64,000 nucleotides of DNA. Source: Verticillium longisporum. Its lineage: Eukaryota; Ascomycota; Sordariomycetes; Glomerellales; Plectosphaerellaceae. Within the stretch, counting starts at the first letter, position 1; each line of letters starts with the position of its first letter. Positions 1 to 10,749 of the stretch are shown one piece after another. The position numbers and the translations under genes were made by a program. A model generated the notes under the pieces. It had not been told where the DNA came from, searched no databases, and saw only the letters and a program-made list of their open reading frames with translations. The stretch covers positions 5,518,001 through 5,582,000 of the forward strand of contig JAETXT010000003.1 in the NCBI GenBank assembly GCA_019188255.1, in the 5' to 3' direction.

Positions 1-524
1 ATCACCTATACCTAGGCCTGTCGCCACTGATCATTCGAGGTAGGATCAAGGGTTCGACTTCTGGGAGTAGATCATTTCATGCTCTGTACTTGCTCAAATG
101 CGTTTTTCTTGATATTGGGTCTTGCTATTCTCGAGCGACGTGCGTCCCTGGGCAAAAGCACAGAGAGATGTTCATTTTATATTCGAGAGCGATTTGGTCG
201 TTGAGCGAGGCGTAGTGGATCTCTGATGCGTAGGACATGTTTTACCTTGCACCTTGTAAACATGCTCGGTGGAATATGGGTCCATTCAATTGTGCTCAAA
301 TCGCACAAACGAAAAAAGTTATTCTAAGCGGCGATCTTTGGCCTGCAACTAACTTGAAAACACCGCTCATCAAATTCTCCTCTATGAAATACTCAGGGGC
401 GTGATGACTATATCGGGAAAGGTTGACATGATGCATTGCTGAGGCAGATACTATACACTCCTGTTTCTGAATAACTCCAATATCATCGTGTACTACTTGG
501 GACGCTACCTTGCTACACAGCAGC
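1..524. other. intergenic, left edge
   Basis: This is the region 3' of the TFIIIC gene, up to the window edge. A TACCTAGG-like motif lies near position 10. Short open frames occur on the minus strand but none resembles a known protein or has a convincing gene structure. I see no RNA gene. Confidence 0.5.
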
Positions 525-3500
525 TTAGTTTCCCTTCGAGACACCCTGGCTCCCGACTATGAGCCACCACCACTCCGCTGTTGTATAGCTTGCTCCTCGG
601 GGCGAGGCGGACTTTAAGACTTCGTTTCGTAAGCCCCATTCGATGACCAGTTGAACCTCAAAATCCTCTAGATTTGGCTTCAGTGTTGCAACCACGCCTC
701 TAAGATCCAACGGACCACGCATAGCGATCGCGAAAACGACAGCGCCCAGTACTTGTCGCCAACGGTCTACTTTGAGCGCTCCAAAAAGTCAGACCAAAGA
801 GGCAGCGCACCCTCCGCGCTTTGACTCGCCGGGCAATCTCCTTGAGACTGTTGAAGAACATGCATATCATCGTCATACACATATGTTGGCGTTGGCGTGA
901 TCTGCAGCCCAAAGTTGTAGAACGTTTTTGGAAATTTGCGGCTTTCGTAGACACCAGGCTTGAATCCCAATGGAATCTGCGGCATGTCGACGGGGATATC
1001 GTTACTCTGCCGTGGGCTTGCAGGTTAATCATGGCCATGACTTCGCCATCCCTGATGACGTATGGAATCCTAACCTCTTCATCACGACGAAACTTGGCAT
1101 CTAGCAGTGTCTTGAAGGCAACAGCGTCGAGGAACTTTTGTTCGTGGCTCTGTTTGACCAGTCGTGGCAAGTACCACTCAGAGAGTCGGTATGACCTGTT
1201 CTCGTATCGGCGCCTTCTTGTCCTCGCAATAACATTTTGACCTTGTAGAGTGTCGATGGCCCTTTCAAGCAATTCGTTGTTGTATGCCTCACCATTCTCA
1301 GTCAGGCTGGCCATTTTGACTCTTGTTTGCTGTGGAGTATACAGCCCTTGCTGTGTAGAACAGAGTGACCGGATCCAGGTTTTCGCCTTGACAAGATCTG
1401 GCTCCTGAGCCGTGCTTTTCCTGCCTTCGTTGAGCAACACTACAGCCGACTTCGAGGTAACGGCTTCGAGTCTGCTGTATATGGATGACTGGACATTGTA
1501 GTAATCTTCTTGCCAATCGTGCACGTCGGCCACGGCGTCCTCCAGTGTGAAGTGTTGTTCTAGGTCCGCTCGGCCTGACGGAAGGGTGACTGAGTCCTCG
1601 ACAAGGCTCGCGGTCCATCGAATAAGGCTGACCCAGTCGTAGCGAACATAGTTGTCGAAATTTAGCGGGGGTATTTCGTTCCGTTCATACGCCGCGATGA
1701 AGCGTTTTTGGAACCGCTCAGTCAGTTGCTTCACTGACGCAGGCCGATCTCGACGCGTTTTGGACCAGAATTTACGCAGAAAGGCGAGCGATCTGCTGGG
1801 GAAAAGCCTCATCATCAGGCCCCATTCAATGTACTTGTCTGCACCGCCGAGCAGTGTCCGCGTGGCCACAAAGGCGGCAATAACCACAGCATCATCTTCT
1901 CCATCCAGAGTCTGGCCCTCCAACATCTCCGTTTCGGCACCCGAGCTACGCGACCATGGCAACAAAGTTCTGTACTTCATATCCATCTGAACCGTTGGCT
2001 CTAGCCTAGATCGTGTTCGGGGCGTATATTTTCGCCGTTTGAGTGGTTGAATTTCAGCATTCATATCCAAGTCGGGCTGATTCGTATCAATATGATTGCC
2101 TCGGAAACCTAGCTGGTTTTCTGGACTCCATAGCAGGGTCTGCACATGCCACTCAACGTGAGTGTCCATGCGATGGTTGATGAAGATATAGTTGGGTGCG
2201 ATCGAGCCGAGCGCGACCAGACTTTTGGCTTCAAATGAAATCTCCCATCGGCGGCACCCATTGACTTGTTTCATGAAGTCCGCCTCGCTACCGTCATGCT
2301 GCTCGTCCTTTCCAGTGCTTTCGGCTGAAATCATCTCATCCAGACTATGTGGTAACCCGCACTGGAGAAACCATTGAGAATCTGGCATCCATCCATCCAT
2401 AGCGAAACTGTTATTCTGCTCGAAGAAGGTGACATCTAGCGGCGGCCATTCTGTCCCGTGCTGCAAGATCTTCCTCGCTGCGGTGAAGTCAAAATGGTCA
2501 GAGCTTTGGTTGATCTCCTCTCCCGACAACATACCAATATGTTGTTGTATGTCTCTGGCTGTTGGCAGTATATGGCTAGGTTCGTCGTCCTCATCAAGGC
2601 ACGTATTAGGTTCCAGAAAGGTCAACTCTGGATACGCCGCCTGGTGTTTGAATGCAGCCACATGATGGGTTGGTATGTAGGGGGAAGTCCTAGCAGCCTG
2701 CGACAGCCTACCCGTGGTGCCAACCATAGGCCCTTTACTGTCTATCCCAGCCGAAGCACCAGAATCTGGTCTTTGCCGCTTTGACGGAGGAGCATCATCT
2801 GCTTCCACGCCCTTCGGCTTTCTTTTCTTGAGACTTTCATTGACGTAGAACGGCGCGTCCAGTATTCCCACGTCATTCTCCAGCTTACGTCTGTTGGAGA
2901 AGATTGGTTCTCCCTTCCACATCTTCTGGTCTTGCCCAAACATCTCTGCGGAAGGTGTGAATTCGGCCAAGACATATGGACGTGGGTGTTCTGCAATGAT
3001 TCTTTCCTTCACTGCCACAGCTGCCGGACAGAAAGGATCCGTGCCACGCGCGAGAAGCACATTAGCAGACTTGAAGGCTCCCTTGGCGTCCCTGAACGCA
3101 TGGGTGGTCCTGATGATCTTCTTCCTGCTGACTAGTTTGTTGATGGCGACCTGAACATTGTTGTTGCTCGGCGGCGGGTCTGAAGGGAATGTCCTTTCCC
3201 ATACTGAAAGGAACGCAAGATAGGCAGATCGGTCACCCGGAAATACGCCATCGTTGTTTTGAATGAGATATAGCATGATTTGAGAGGCGCGATGAAGGCG
3301 GGAGTCCGGGGCGTATCCGTTTGTGTCCTGCTCATCCGCAATTGTAGGCATGCAGAATTTCGGATACCTGAGCGTTTCGCCACCTGCCTCAACAGTCGAG
3401 ATCTCTGTCCTTTTGACCTCATTTGTGTCTTTCCGCACGTTTGACAAATCTATACGAGCAGGAGACGAAGAATATGGCGGCGGTCTGCTTTCTGTGGTGT

Positions 3501-6500
3501 TTCTATACCCCGTGTGTGTATCTTGTTCGCCAACAGCAGAGTTTACAGGCTGCGATCGCTTTCTCGGCTCCCTCGACGGGTGACGAATGTGCCCATTCTG
3601 GTTACTAGGAGCGATGCTCGCCGTTTCAGGACTTGTCGGACCGGCAACACCAAAGTAGTTGCTCTTTCTCGGTGTCACGGGGGCCTTGAGGCGTACGCCG
3701 CGATCTGCACCTGGCCGAACATACCACCCTGTATGCAGTGCGTTCTTTGTGCTGACGCTTGGCAAATCTATCAAGCCACCAGGCTTGACGCCAAGTGTTT
3801 TCTTTGTACTTGGAGAACCAAGTATCGCATCACTGGAGTCGGCTGTGAGACTGGGGCGACCCAACAATATGTCGACTTGGGCGGCGCAAGATTCGGCGGA
3901 GGTTCGGCGCCTATGATGAGTTCGTGCAAGTAGAACGGAGGCATGGGCTTGAAGAGTATTCCGATGTGCCAGGTTTAAAACGGTATCCTGCACGAGCTGT
4001 GCTGACGAGTCACTGTTTCCAGTAACCCGTGCCGACCTTGCGGATCTCTCCAAGATCGGCGTGTCTTCTCCCAGTGATTCTTGTGTTGACAGGCGAGCTG
4101 CCTTGGCTTGAAACTGGTGTGCCTTAGGCGTAGGCGGGACATAGCCTGAATTGCAAGTTGAAGTTGATTTCTCCAGGTGGTACTTCAATCCGTTGTCGTT
4201 CTTCCACACGCCACCACATTTTTCGCAGGTGAAAACGCCAGCTTTGTTGCCCTTTTTCTGTTGTTTTGAGGTTTTGGTGCTCTTCGCCTTGGAACGCCCT
4301 CGCTTTGTCGCTAGAGAAGTGCTGGGTTGTAGACCCTCCGTTTTGTCGCTCAGCTGCGTTGGTTCACTCGTTTCTCCGTCATGGTAGTTGGTTGTAACCC
4401 TGATTGAAGAGCCGCGTTCAGATTCTTCAACCATGTTTAAGTTGCCGGAATGGCCGCCATCCAGACTCTGTCCGTTGACTTCATCAAAACTTGGTGTCTG
4501 GGAGTTGGCGATCAAGTCTGGAATCTTCCGGAGCTTCGGGGACGAAGGCAACGCTAGCAGTCGCGAAAGCGCCGAGGGTCTCACCTTCAGACTCACGATC
4601 AACGAACGTTGAGTTGGACGGACATACTGTATTCTAAGGTCATCTGCATCATCTGGACACGACGCGGCAGTTCCAGGCATCTCGTCTGAGATACGGATAC
4701 TATGACCAGGTGTAGAGATGTTAGGCGTCAAGTCCGTGTCGTCATCGTGTGTCAAGAGTGCTTGGGTTGCCGAAACACGGCTTCGCTTGTCCAACTCTAG
4801 ATGTGGATGAAACATCTCTTGAGGTGCTATTCGCATAGATTTCCACTGCCGTCTCTCATTCGGGACGCGAGCAAGTGCGCTCAAGCCGAGCAATTGGTCA
4901 GAAAGATCATGTTGCGTGGGCACGCTGAACCCCTTGTTTTGTTGGGCATTAGGTCCGTCGACTAGATCTTCTGCGGCAGAGAAAGAGCCGGGTGTATGAG
5001 AATGAGCTTGCGCAATAGTGTTGTTTCGTCTGTAATCCGGAAGCTGGGGAAGAGAGAAGAGATATATAGCCGATTTCTCTACCCTATGCAGCTGACTGGA
5101 AACTTGGAAATGGGTCAGATGTGATGGCTGAAGAGCGGGTGTTGCCAGCGTTGTCGAAATAGACGACACATATCGTGTGAACGGTGGGCCCATGGTATGT
5201 TTGCCTATCTGTCTGTTTGGAACGCCTCTGGCATCCCCGGCTCTGATGACATCCATAACGGTGGTCGGTAATGGCATTTCGGGCTTCCATTGATCTTGAC
5301 AGGCAATGCCACCTCGATTTGATGATGTACGTCCCGCGGTGGCGTGGCGATCCCTGCTTCCGCTGTTCGAACTACTCCTGTTCGGTGTATCGAGATTCGC
5401 CTCCCTGTATTGCGCCAGGTCTTCAGTTTCAGGGTTTGTTCGTGCTTTGACTTTGCCAGTGGCCAGGTATGAATCCCAGTCATCAGCTGAAAAATCGCGA
5501 TTAAACTTCAGACAATCCTTGAAGAGCCGCTCCCCCAAGGTCGCAGCAACGTACTGGACGATGCCTCTTCTCACCATCCAACGACACAGCCTCGCTTGGG
5601 TCTTCATCTGCCATTTGAGGCCTTCAATCCCCAGCTTGCGGCGTAGGTCGTCATACCTGATGATTTTCCAGGCTTTGATGATCTCGATGGCTGTCTTGGC
5701 CAGCATGTGGGTATCTATAGATTTGCCAGTCCAACGATCACACCATGCGACTGGTTCCATGTCGGCAGTGAGCGCTTCCCGGCACCAGTTCACGCTCGTG
5801 CGTTCGCCACGGCCGGTTTGCGTGGGATTAGTCGGCATGCTCGGGGCTAACCGTCGCAGCCACATCTTGCTCGTTTTTACGCCTCGAACCAACGTCGTTC
5901 GTTTCGTGATGTACCCTTTCTGGGCCAGCGAATCGGTCCTTTTCGGGAGGGATCGCTTGTCTTGACCGATCAGCCGGCATAGATCTCCCTGGAGGATTCC
6001 ATCACTCTTCGTCGTGGCAATTCCCACTAAAGCCGCCCACTCCAACCTCGGAACTCGCTTGAAATCGGCAGAATGGCCAGCAATAGATTCCCACATTCGA
6101 TCCGCTGAGGCGTAGATTCTGGGGCGGAAGGCCGTAACTGGCGTTTCTCCTGCGCGAGGCTGGCTTGCTTGACCAACTTCCTGGTCCTTTGGGCTCTGTG
6201 ATAAAGTGGTAACTCTCTCGAGGGCATTGTCTACTCGGCCAGGTGAAGGGAAAGCCTCTGATTCCGGCATGGCAAGAACCGCTTCCAGGGTTAAGTGATT
6301 CCATTGTCGATTTTCGCCGATGGAAATGTCGTCTCGCTCTCTGATCCAATCCCACATTGATGACAAGAGAGATTGGTCTGTTGCTGCGTCTTTTAGACCT
6401 GCCGTGGCGGGCATGATCGCACTGGGAGTGTCATGCCTGGCAGTGCTATGGTGATAGTCTTGAATAGTAGCCAGTGTCTGCGACACAGGATAGCCTACAA

Positions 6501-6737
6501 ATCTGTCAGCACACGTATTTTTTTGAGTTGCAGCATGCTTGCGAATTCCAGTGCTAAGATCGGTGCCTTCTGTCAACAGCTAATAAGATGCCGTCGGTGT
6601 TCTTGATGTTTGATTTGAACAGGACGACATCTGAATGGTGTAGATGCAAGCATGTGGGGGGAAAACAAACCTCGATCACCATGGCATGAAATGTCATCGA
6701 TTAGCCATTCGATTAATCTCTCAATCTCTCCGGCCAT
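525..6737 (-). CDS. TFC3: TFIIIC B-block-binding subunit (tau138 / Tfc3 family), frame broken twice near the 3' end
   Basis: Large subunit of the RNA polymerase III factor TFIIIC, which binds the B box of tRNA-type promoters in the nucleus. Exon 1 (6737-6671, MAGEIERLIEWL...) joins exon 2 (from 6494) across a 176-nt intron (6670-6495) in correct phase. The B-block winged-helix domain is at about residues 165-235 (LEWAALVGIATTKSDGILQ). A lone C2HC-type finger (CEKCGGVWKNDNGLKYH, then C) sits near residue 780 after a Lys-rich stretch. The conserved C-terminus continues in other frames: from about 1003 (IPLGFKPGVYESRKF) and again from about 782 (GPLDLRGVVATLKPNLEDFE, EWWWLIVG), ending at 525. 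Each switch is explained by one missing base (about 1000-1006, and a T5 run at 783-787). Restoring both gives 2012 residues, normal for the family. The family call is firm; whether the breaks are real is not. Confidence 0.88.
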
Positions 6738-7660
6738 TATGACTCTCAAGAGTTAATTGACATGCCAGGCCGAGGGCGAAAGAAAAACCCGATGAATCTG
6801 GTCGTCAGTGTTATTGACGGGAATTGAACCAGCGATGTCTGGATTTTCGGATGGTCGAGGCCTTGATGGGTGGGTCACGTGAGCTGCTTGGTGAGTCTGA
6901 CTGTTAGCGTTCTGGCGACTCGGTAACAATAAGGCAAGGCACGATGCACCTGCCCGCGTGACGACCCTAGGTAGGTAGCTACTTAAAATAACTACCTTAC
7001 CTTAAGGGTCCATTACGTACTTACTTGACTCAAGCTTGTGTTTTCTGGTTCTCGAGATGAGGCTGAAAGTCTTTGTAAACACGAGATTTGCCTGCGGAGT
7101 GTAGAAGGTGGGAAAATTATATTCGAGATGAAAAGTTGGGTGAGCCTGGATCCATTCTGCATCGGTCATATTGATGATAGCGCGGAGATAGCATGACAGT
7201 GGTCAACAAGCACCCATACACTCACATGGTACATAAACTTAACTTCTGCCTCCGCATCGAATTTCGTGGAAAGCACTCCTTCAGCCCGCGAATTATTCCA
7301 GCGTGCCCTCGAGGAGGACAAACCCATACGACTATTCAAAACACCCATCTAACGTCGCAGCCCAGAAGGGTCTACGAATAAGGATCCCTTCGAAATGCCC
7401 CTGCACCCTTCGAAATGCAGGGGCATTACGAAATGACAGCGAGCCCGGTCAATGACACGATAGATGGGTGTCCACCATCGGTACCTTAGGTCTATCAGCC
7501 AGTGAACGTCGCCGTAGCATGAAATGTATGTACATCGGTGGTTTGCTTCCAGATCAGTAAGCGAGCCTGCTCCTCATCTGCCACAAAATCACACGGGGTT
7601 TGCAGATCGCCAGCAACCTGCCGTACTTGGTTGTTACAGCATGCCATGTGTTGTGTATGG
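6738..7660. other. intergenic between TFIIIC and the CCDC137-like gene
   Basis: This is the TFIIIC promoter side plus the 3' flank of the next gene. A cluster of TACCTAGG/GGTAGGTAG-type motifs lies at 6966-7008, about 230 bp upstream of the TFIIIC start. Near 7388-7430 the sequence CCTTCGAAATGC with a GGGGCAT part is repeated in close copies. I see no supported gene. Confidence 0.5.
6966..7008. repeat. TACCTAGG-type motif cluster (a)
   Basis: Overlapping copies of CCTAGGTAGGTAG and ACTACCTTACCTTAAGG lie upstream of the TFIIIC gene. The same palindromic core recurs in at least six other clusters in this window. Confidence 0.6.
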
Positions 7661-8470
7661 TCAAGAACTATCGGCTCGAGGGGTGAGCAGCTTCTGTGTG
7701 CTCTTCTTCAAGACCGGGGGCGCTAGCACCACGTCATGAAGCCCAATCTTGGTATCCTTATGGGCCTTCTGGAAAGCCTCCCAGGGGTCCTCGTCTTCCG
7801 CGGCTTTCGCTTTACGTCCCTTCTTATTCTTCTTGCCCTTCTTGGCGATACTCGTCGAGGTGCCTCCCATGTTGACCGGCCAGTGGGTGTGGTTGCCACT
7901 TTCAAGATCTTGGTCCATTTGGCGCTCGGCAGCCTCCTCCAAAGCCTCCAGACGCTGCTCCTTAATTTTGACATCCTCCTGCCGCCACTGATCATACAAT
8001 TTGTGCATTTTCCTCTCTTTCTTGGTTCTGCGCACCTTGATCCCTCCAGGATCCTTGCCGTCCCTGGGCGTTTTAGTGACCAGACCAGACAGGGGTAGTG
8101 CTGCGTTGACGCGCGCAGCGAACTCGGCCATTTTCTCGCCGGGTCGAATAGTGGGCATTTCAGGCGCTGGAGTTTCTGTGGTCGCTGCGGGAAGAGAAGA
8201 GGTCTTGCGCTTCACTGTCCTTTCGCCGTTGTCGAGGCCAGACCTGGTCTTCTTGCCCTGGGCAAAAGCCATCAGGCGTTTGAACGCGCGCGGCGCATCG
8301 TCCGGGTTGTTGCGCGATTTGCGCTTCTTCCCTGAAGTCGCAGTAGCGGCATTGGAGTTGGGTTTTGCCTTGTCGTCGCTCTTGCCGCCTCGGGTTACTG
8401 GAAGAGGTTTTGCAATCTGAGATGGAGGTAGATCGAAACTAGTCGGCCAGTCAGTGGATTGCTGGACCAT
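7661..8470 (-). CDS. basic nuclear/nucleolar protein, CCDC137-like
   Basis: A predicted 269-residue Lys/Arg-rich protein with one exon. It contains several basic clusters of nuclear-localisation type (KKRKSRNN, KVRRTKKERKMHK, KKGKKNKKGRK), a predicted coiled-coil stretch around QRLEALEEAAERQMDQ, and a C-terminal GLHDVVLAPPVLKK. The last resembles the FGEVxxxPPxL signature I associate with CCDC137-type proteins, so the family assignment is tentative. I chose the ATG at 8470 (MVQQSTDW). An upstream in-frame ATG at 8638 would add 56 residues that look like translated leader sequence. The following cyanase gene is divergent. No catalytic domain is visible, and the role is inferred only from composition. 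Confidence 0.6.
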   Translation of the reverse strand: MVQQSTDWPTSFDLPPSQIAKPLPVTRGGKSDDKAKPNSNAATATSGKKRKSRNNPDDAPRAFKRLMAFAQGKKTRSGLDNGERTVKRKTSSLPAATTETPAPEMPTIRPGEKMAEFAARVNAALPLSGLVTKTPRDGKDPGGIKVRRTKKERKMHKLYDQWRQEDVKIKEQRLEALEEAAERQMDQDLESGNHTHWPVNMGGTSTSIAKKGKKNKKGRKAKAAEDEDPWEAFQKAHKDTKIGLHDVVLAPPVLKKSTQKLLTPRADSS

Positions 8471-9134
8471 CTGCGATATCAAGCAGGGTTTCGCGATTCG
8501 ATTGTACGTACGAGGAAGGATCGTGATCCTTTCGAGTGTGTTTGTGCGGCATGACTGGCTCAAGCGTCGGTGCTGATGTCTATTGGCAATACGTTTGTTC
8601 AAGTTTGGAAATTTCAGAGAGGCAAACAGCAACCTCACAAATTATCACGGCAGTCGGAGTTGGGAAGCACCGATAGCGGGTCCGTGCGTTCTCATGGTGG
8701 GGTGGGTCCCTTGATGTCATCTACCTAGGTATCTTATCCTTCTTGCTGACCCCAGCACTCCAACTCAGGTGCCTCAGCATCCGAACTCGCACCTTCGAAC
8801 CCCGCCTCCGACTTTCCGGGCTATCCCCGAGTGCGCGGGGTGCGTCCAAGTAGATCCAGCCAAGTCTGTGGATGGTGCCTCCATGCACGTACATCATGGA
8901 TGTGCATGCGGCTTATCGACTGCACGAAGCTGCTTGTGGGTTCCCCTCCTCAGGATTTCCATACTTCACTCGCATGACGCATGCGTGATGAACACCCCTC
9001 CCCGAAGCTCCATACATCGGCGCCATGAGCGAGTGACTTAAATATGCTTCCTTGACGCTCCGACTTCTTGGGCCATTCCCGAAGCCGGTTCTATTTCCAG
9101 TACAGCTCATTAAAACCCTCCAACTCTAGTCATC
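8471..9134. other. divergent promoter region, CCDC137-like gene / cyanase
   Basis: This stretch lies between two divergent starts and carries one TACCTAGGTA copy at about 8722-8731, roughly 250 bp upstream of the minus-strand gene. I see no other supported element. Confidence 0.5.
8721..8733. repeat. TACCTAGG-type motif (b), single copy
   Basis: CTACCTAGGTATC lies in the divergent intergenic region. It is one copy of the palindrome that forms larger clusters elsewhere in the window. Confidence 0.55.
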
Positions 9135-9767
9135 ATGTCGAATGCACACGCCCAGGCAGGACTTGCCACACTAGACGTAAGTAACCAGCAGAGAACCATG
9201 ATGTACGACATGGCTGTGTCCACGAATAGGGCATGTTGCTCACATGTCAATAGTCCTCCATGGCGGAGCGACTTCCATCCGTCAGCCAAACGCTGTTCGG
9301 TGCCAAAGCGGTCACAGGCATTAGTTTTGAAGACATGGCCAAAGAACTTGGCCGAAGTGAAGTGGCTGTGGCTGGCATGTTCTATGGTCAGGTTCAGGCA
9401 TCGGCTGAGGATGTTGTCAAGTTGTCCCAGTTATTACAGGTGTCCCAGGAGAGTCTCGCCCCGTTGATGGCTTTTCCCAACCGGGGCCATGCAGGACCCA
9501 TGCCTCCTGTCGAGCCCCTCATCTATCGCTTGTATGAAGTGGTTCAGAACTACGGTTATGCCTTCAAAGCAGTCATGAACGAGAAATTCGGCGACGGCAT
9601 AATGAGCGCCATCGCCTTCAACACCAAGGTTGAAAAGGAAGTCGACGAGGCTGGCAATCCCTGGGTAGTAATCACCTTGAAGGGTAAATGGTATGTATCA
9701 CCCTCTCACACTCCACGCAGCTCCTCGCCTGCTGACAGGGTCCAGGCTTCCATTCACCCGCTTTTAG
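9135..9767 (+). CDS. CYN1: cyanate hydratase (cyanase)
   Basis: Cyanase converts cyanate and bicarbonate to ammonia and CO2 and is normally a cytosolic homodecamer. There are three exons, 9135-9176, 9254-9690 and 9746-9767, with introns of 77 nt (GTAAGT donor) and 55 nt (GTATGT donor). They join in phase to give 166 residues, the normal length. The N-terminal helix bundle has the typical [22 protein letters not shown]. The catalytic Arg, Glu and Ser (R96, E99 and S122 in the E. coli enzyme) are visible in IYRLYE and [10 protein letters not shown]. The protein ends KWLPFTRF, the conserved cyanase tail, which is seen only when the second intron is removed. The gene is intact, and no neighbour suggests a nitrogen-assimilation cluster. 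A carbonic anhydrase is not adjacent. Confidence 0.95.
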
Positions 9768-10548
9768 AACAATACTTTGCCATATCACACGGGATCGTCA
9801 TTATCCTGTTGGGAGTTATGTTCAGGCAAGAGTTGCCCCTTTTTGTGTCGCTAGTGAATTATAAGCTCTCGCAAACCTCATCTGCACCTATTAGTCTTTG
9901 TGACAACACTGCCATCTCCACCTGAACAAAGGCTCAGCTGGACCTGGGCTGGGAGATATCCTGACGAGTGACTGATCAATGAACAATGTTGAAACTTTGG
10001 AGAACAATATGGACGTAAAGCCACCGTCTCGTTTCCTCACCTGCCGGTCCTTGTGTACTGTCGTCCGTTTGGATTGATTCATCGAGGCCTTTGAAGGCTT
10101 GGAGCGAAGCAAATCGTAGCTGCGCATCGAAAATTCGTCTCTCGACGATGTAGTGCACTTATCGATATGGTCGGCAGCTACCCCAACACGTATCGTAAGC
10201 CAAAGGCGCTGTGGGAACAATATTAGCCCATGCTTCGAACAATAGGAATGAGACCACCCCAATGCCCTCTTTTCCAACCCAAAAGCCCAACACTGTTCCG
10301 ATCGCAAGGCTATTGTTCTGCCAAGTCTGGTGGATATCCCTACTGAAAGAAAAAGGCTTTCCCTGACCACGTATCGGGTCAACCACACCAGTCAAAAGAG
10401 CAGTGCGACTATTTAAGAACCCCAATAATCTCATTTCAACTCTGAGATCGTACCATCGCACGTCACAGAATTCTCACAGTCAGTCACTCCTCCCATCTTC
10501 GATTCATTCCATCACTCAACCCACAAGCCCTTACGCTACGCACTCATC
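9768..10548. other. intergenic; promoter of the repeat-protein gene
   Basis: This is the cyanase 3' flank followed by the promoter and leader of the small repeat-protein gene. The leader from about 10420 to 10548 is CT/CA-rich, as in well-expressed fungal genes. A minus-strand open frame at 9891-10388 has no recognisable features and I do not call it. Confidence 0.5.
10408..10420 (+). promoter_or_regulatory. TATA-like element upstream of the repeat-protein gene
   Basis: ACTATTTAAGAAC lies about 130 bp before the ATG at 10549 and is followed by a pyrimidine-rich leader. The spacing and sequence suit a fungal TATA box, but this rests on sequence resemblance only. Confidence 0.45.
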
Positions 10549-10749
10549 ATGCCTTCCTACACCCAGAAGAACGGCGGCGGACACTCCGGCTGCAGCATCA
10601 TGAAGAATGGTGGCGGACACTCCGGTTGCAGTGTCATGAAGAATGGTGGAGGTCACTCCGGCTGCAGTGTCATGAAGAATGGTGGAGGTCACTCCGGCTG
10701 CAGTGTCATGAAGAACGGCGGCGGCCACTCCGGCTGCGCTATCATGTAA
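10549..10749 (+). CDS. small tandem-repeat protein, five NGGGHSGC-type repeats
   Basis: A 66-residue protein: a seven-residue head (MPSYTQK) followed by five back-to-back 12-residue units, N-G-G-G-H-S-G-C-[SA]-[IV]-M-K, the last ending in Met before the stop. Each unit has one His and one Cys spaced H-x2-C. There is no signal peptide, membrane segment or dibasic (KR) processing site. Units 3 and 4 are identical at DNA level; the others differ mainly at synonymous third positions (AAC/AAT, GGC/GGT/GGA, AGC/AGT) plus conservative Ile/Val and Ser/Ala changes, which indicates selection on the peptide. A TATA-like box and CT/CA-rich leader precede it. I do not recognise the family. Metal binding through the regular His/Cys array is a guess; a repetitive precursor peptide is less likely without a secretion signal. 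Confidence 0.75.
   Translation: MPSYTQKNGGGHSGCSIMKNGGGHSGCSVMKNGGGHSGCSVMKNGGGHSGCSVMKNGGGHSGCAIM

Noticed and set aside
977..1005. Intron to explain the first TFIIIC frame switch
   Set aside because: The candidate GT-AG span is only 29 nt and would delete conserved residues.
6811..6840. Possible tRNA T-arm (minus strand, GGTTCAATTCCCGTC)
   Set aside because: The arm does not pair properly and no matching acceptor stem lies upstream; at best a relic or chance.
10549..10749. Secreted RiPP (dikaritin-type) precursor
   Set aside because: No signal peptide, no KR/KEX2 sites between units and no adjacent UstY-like or oxidase genes.
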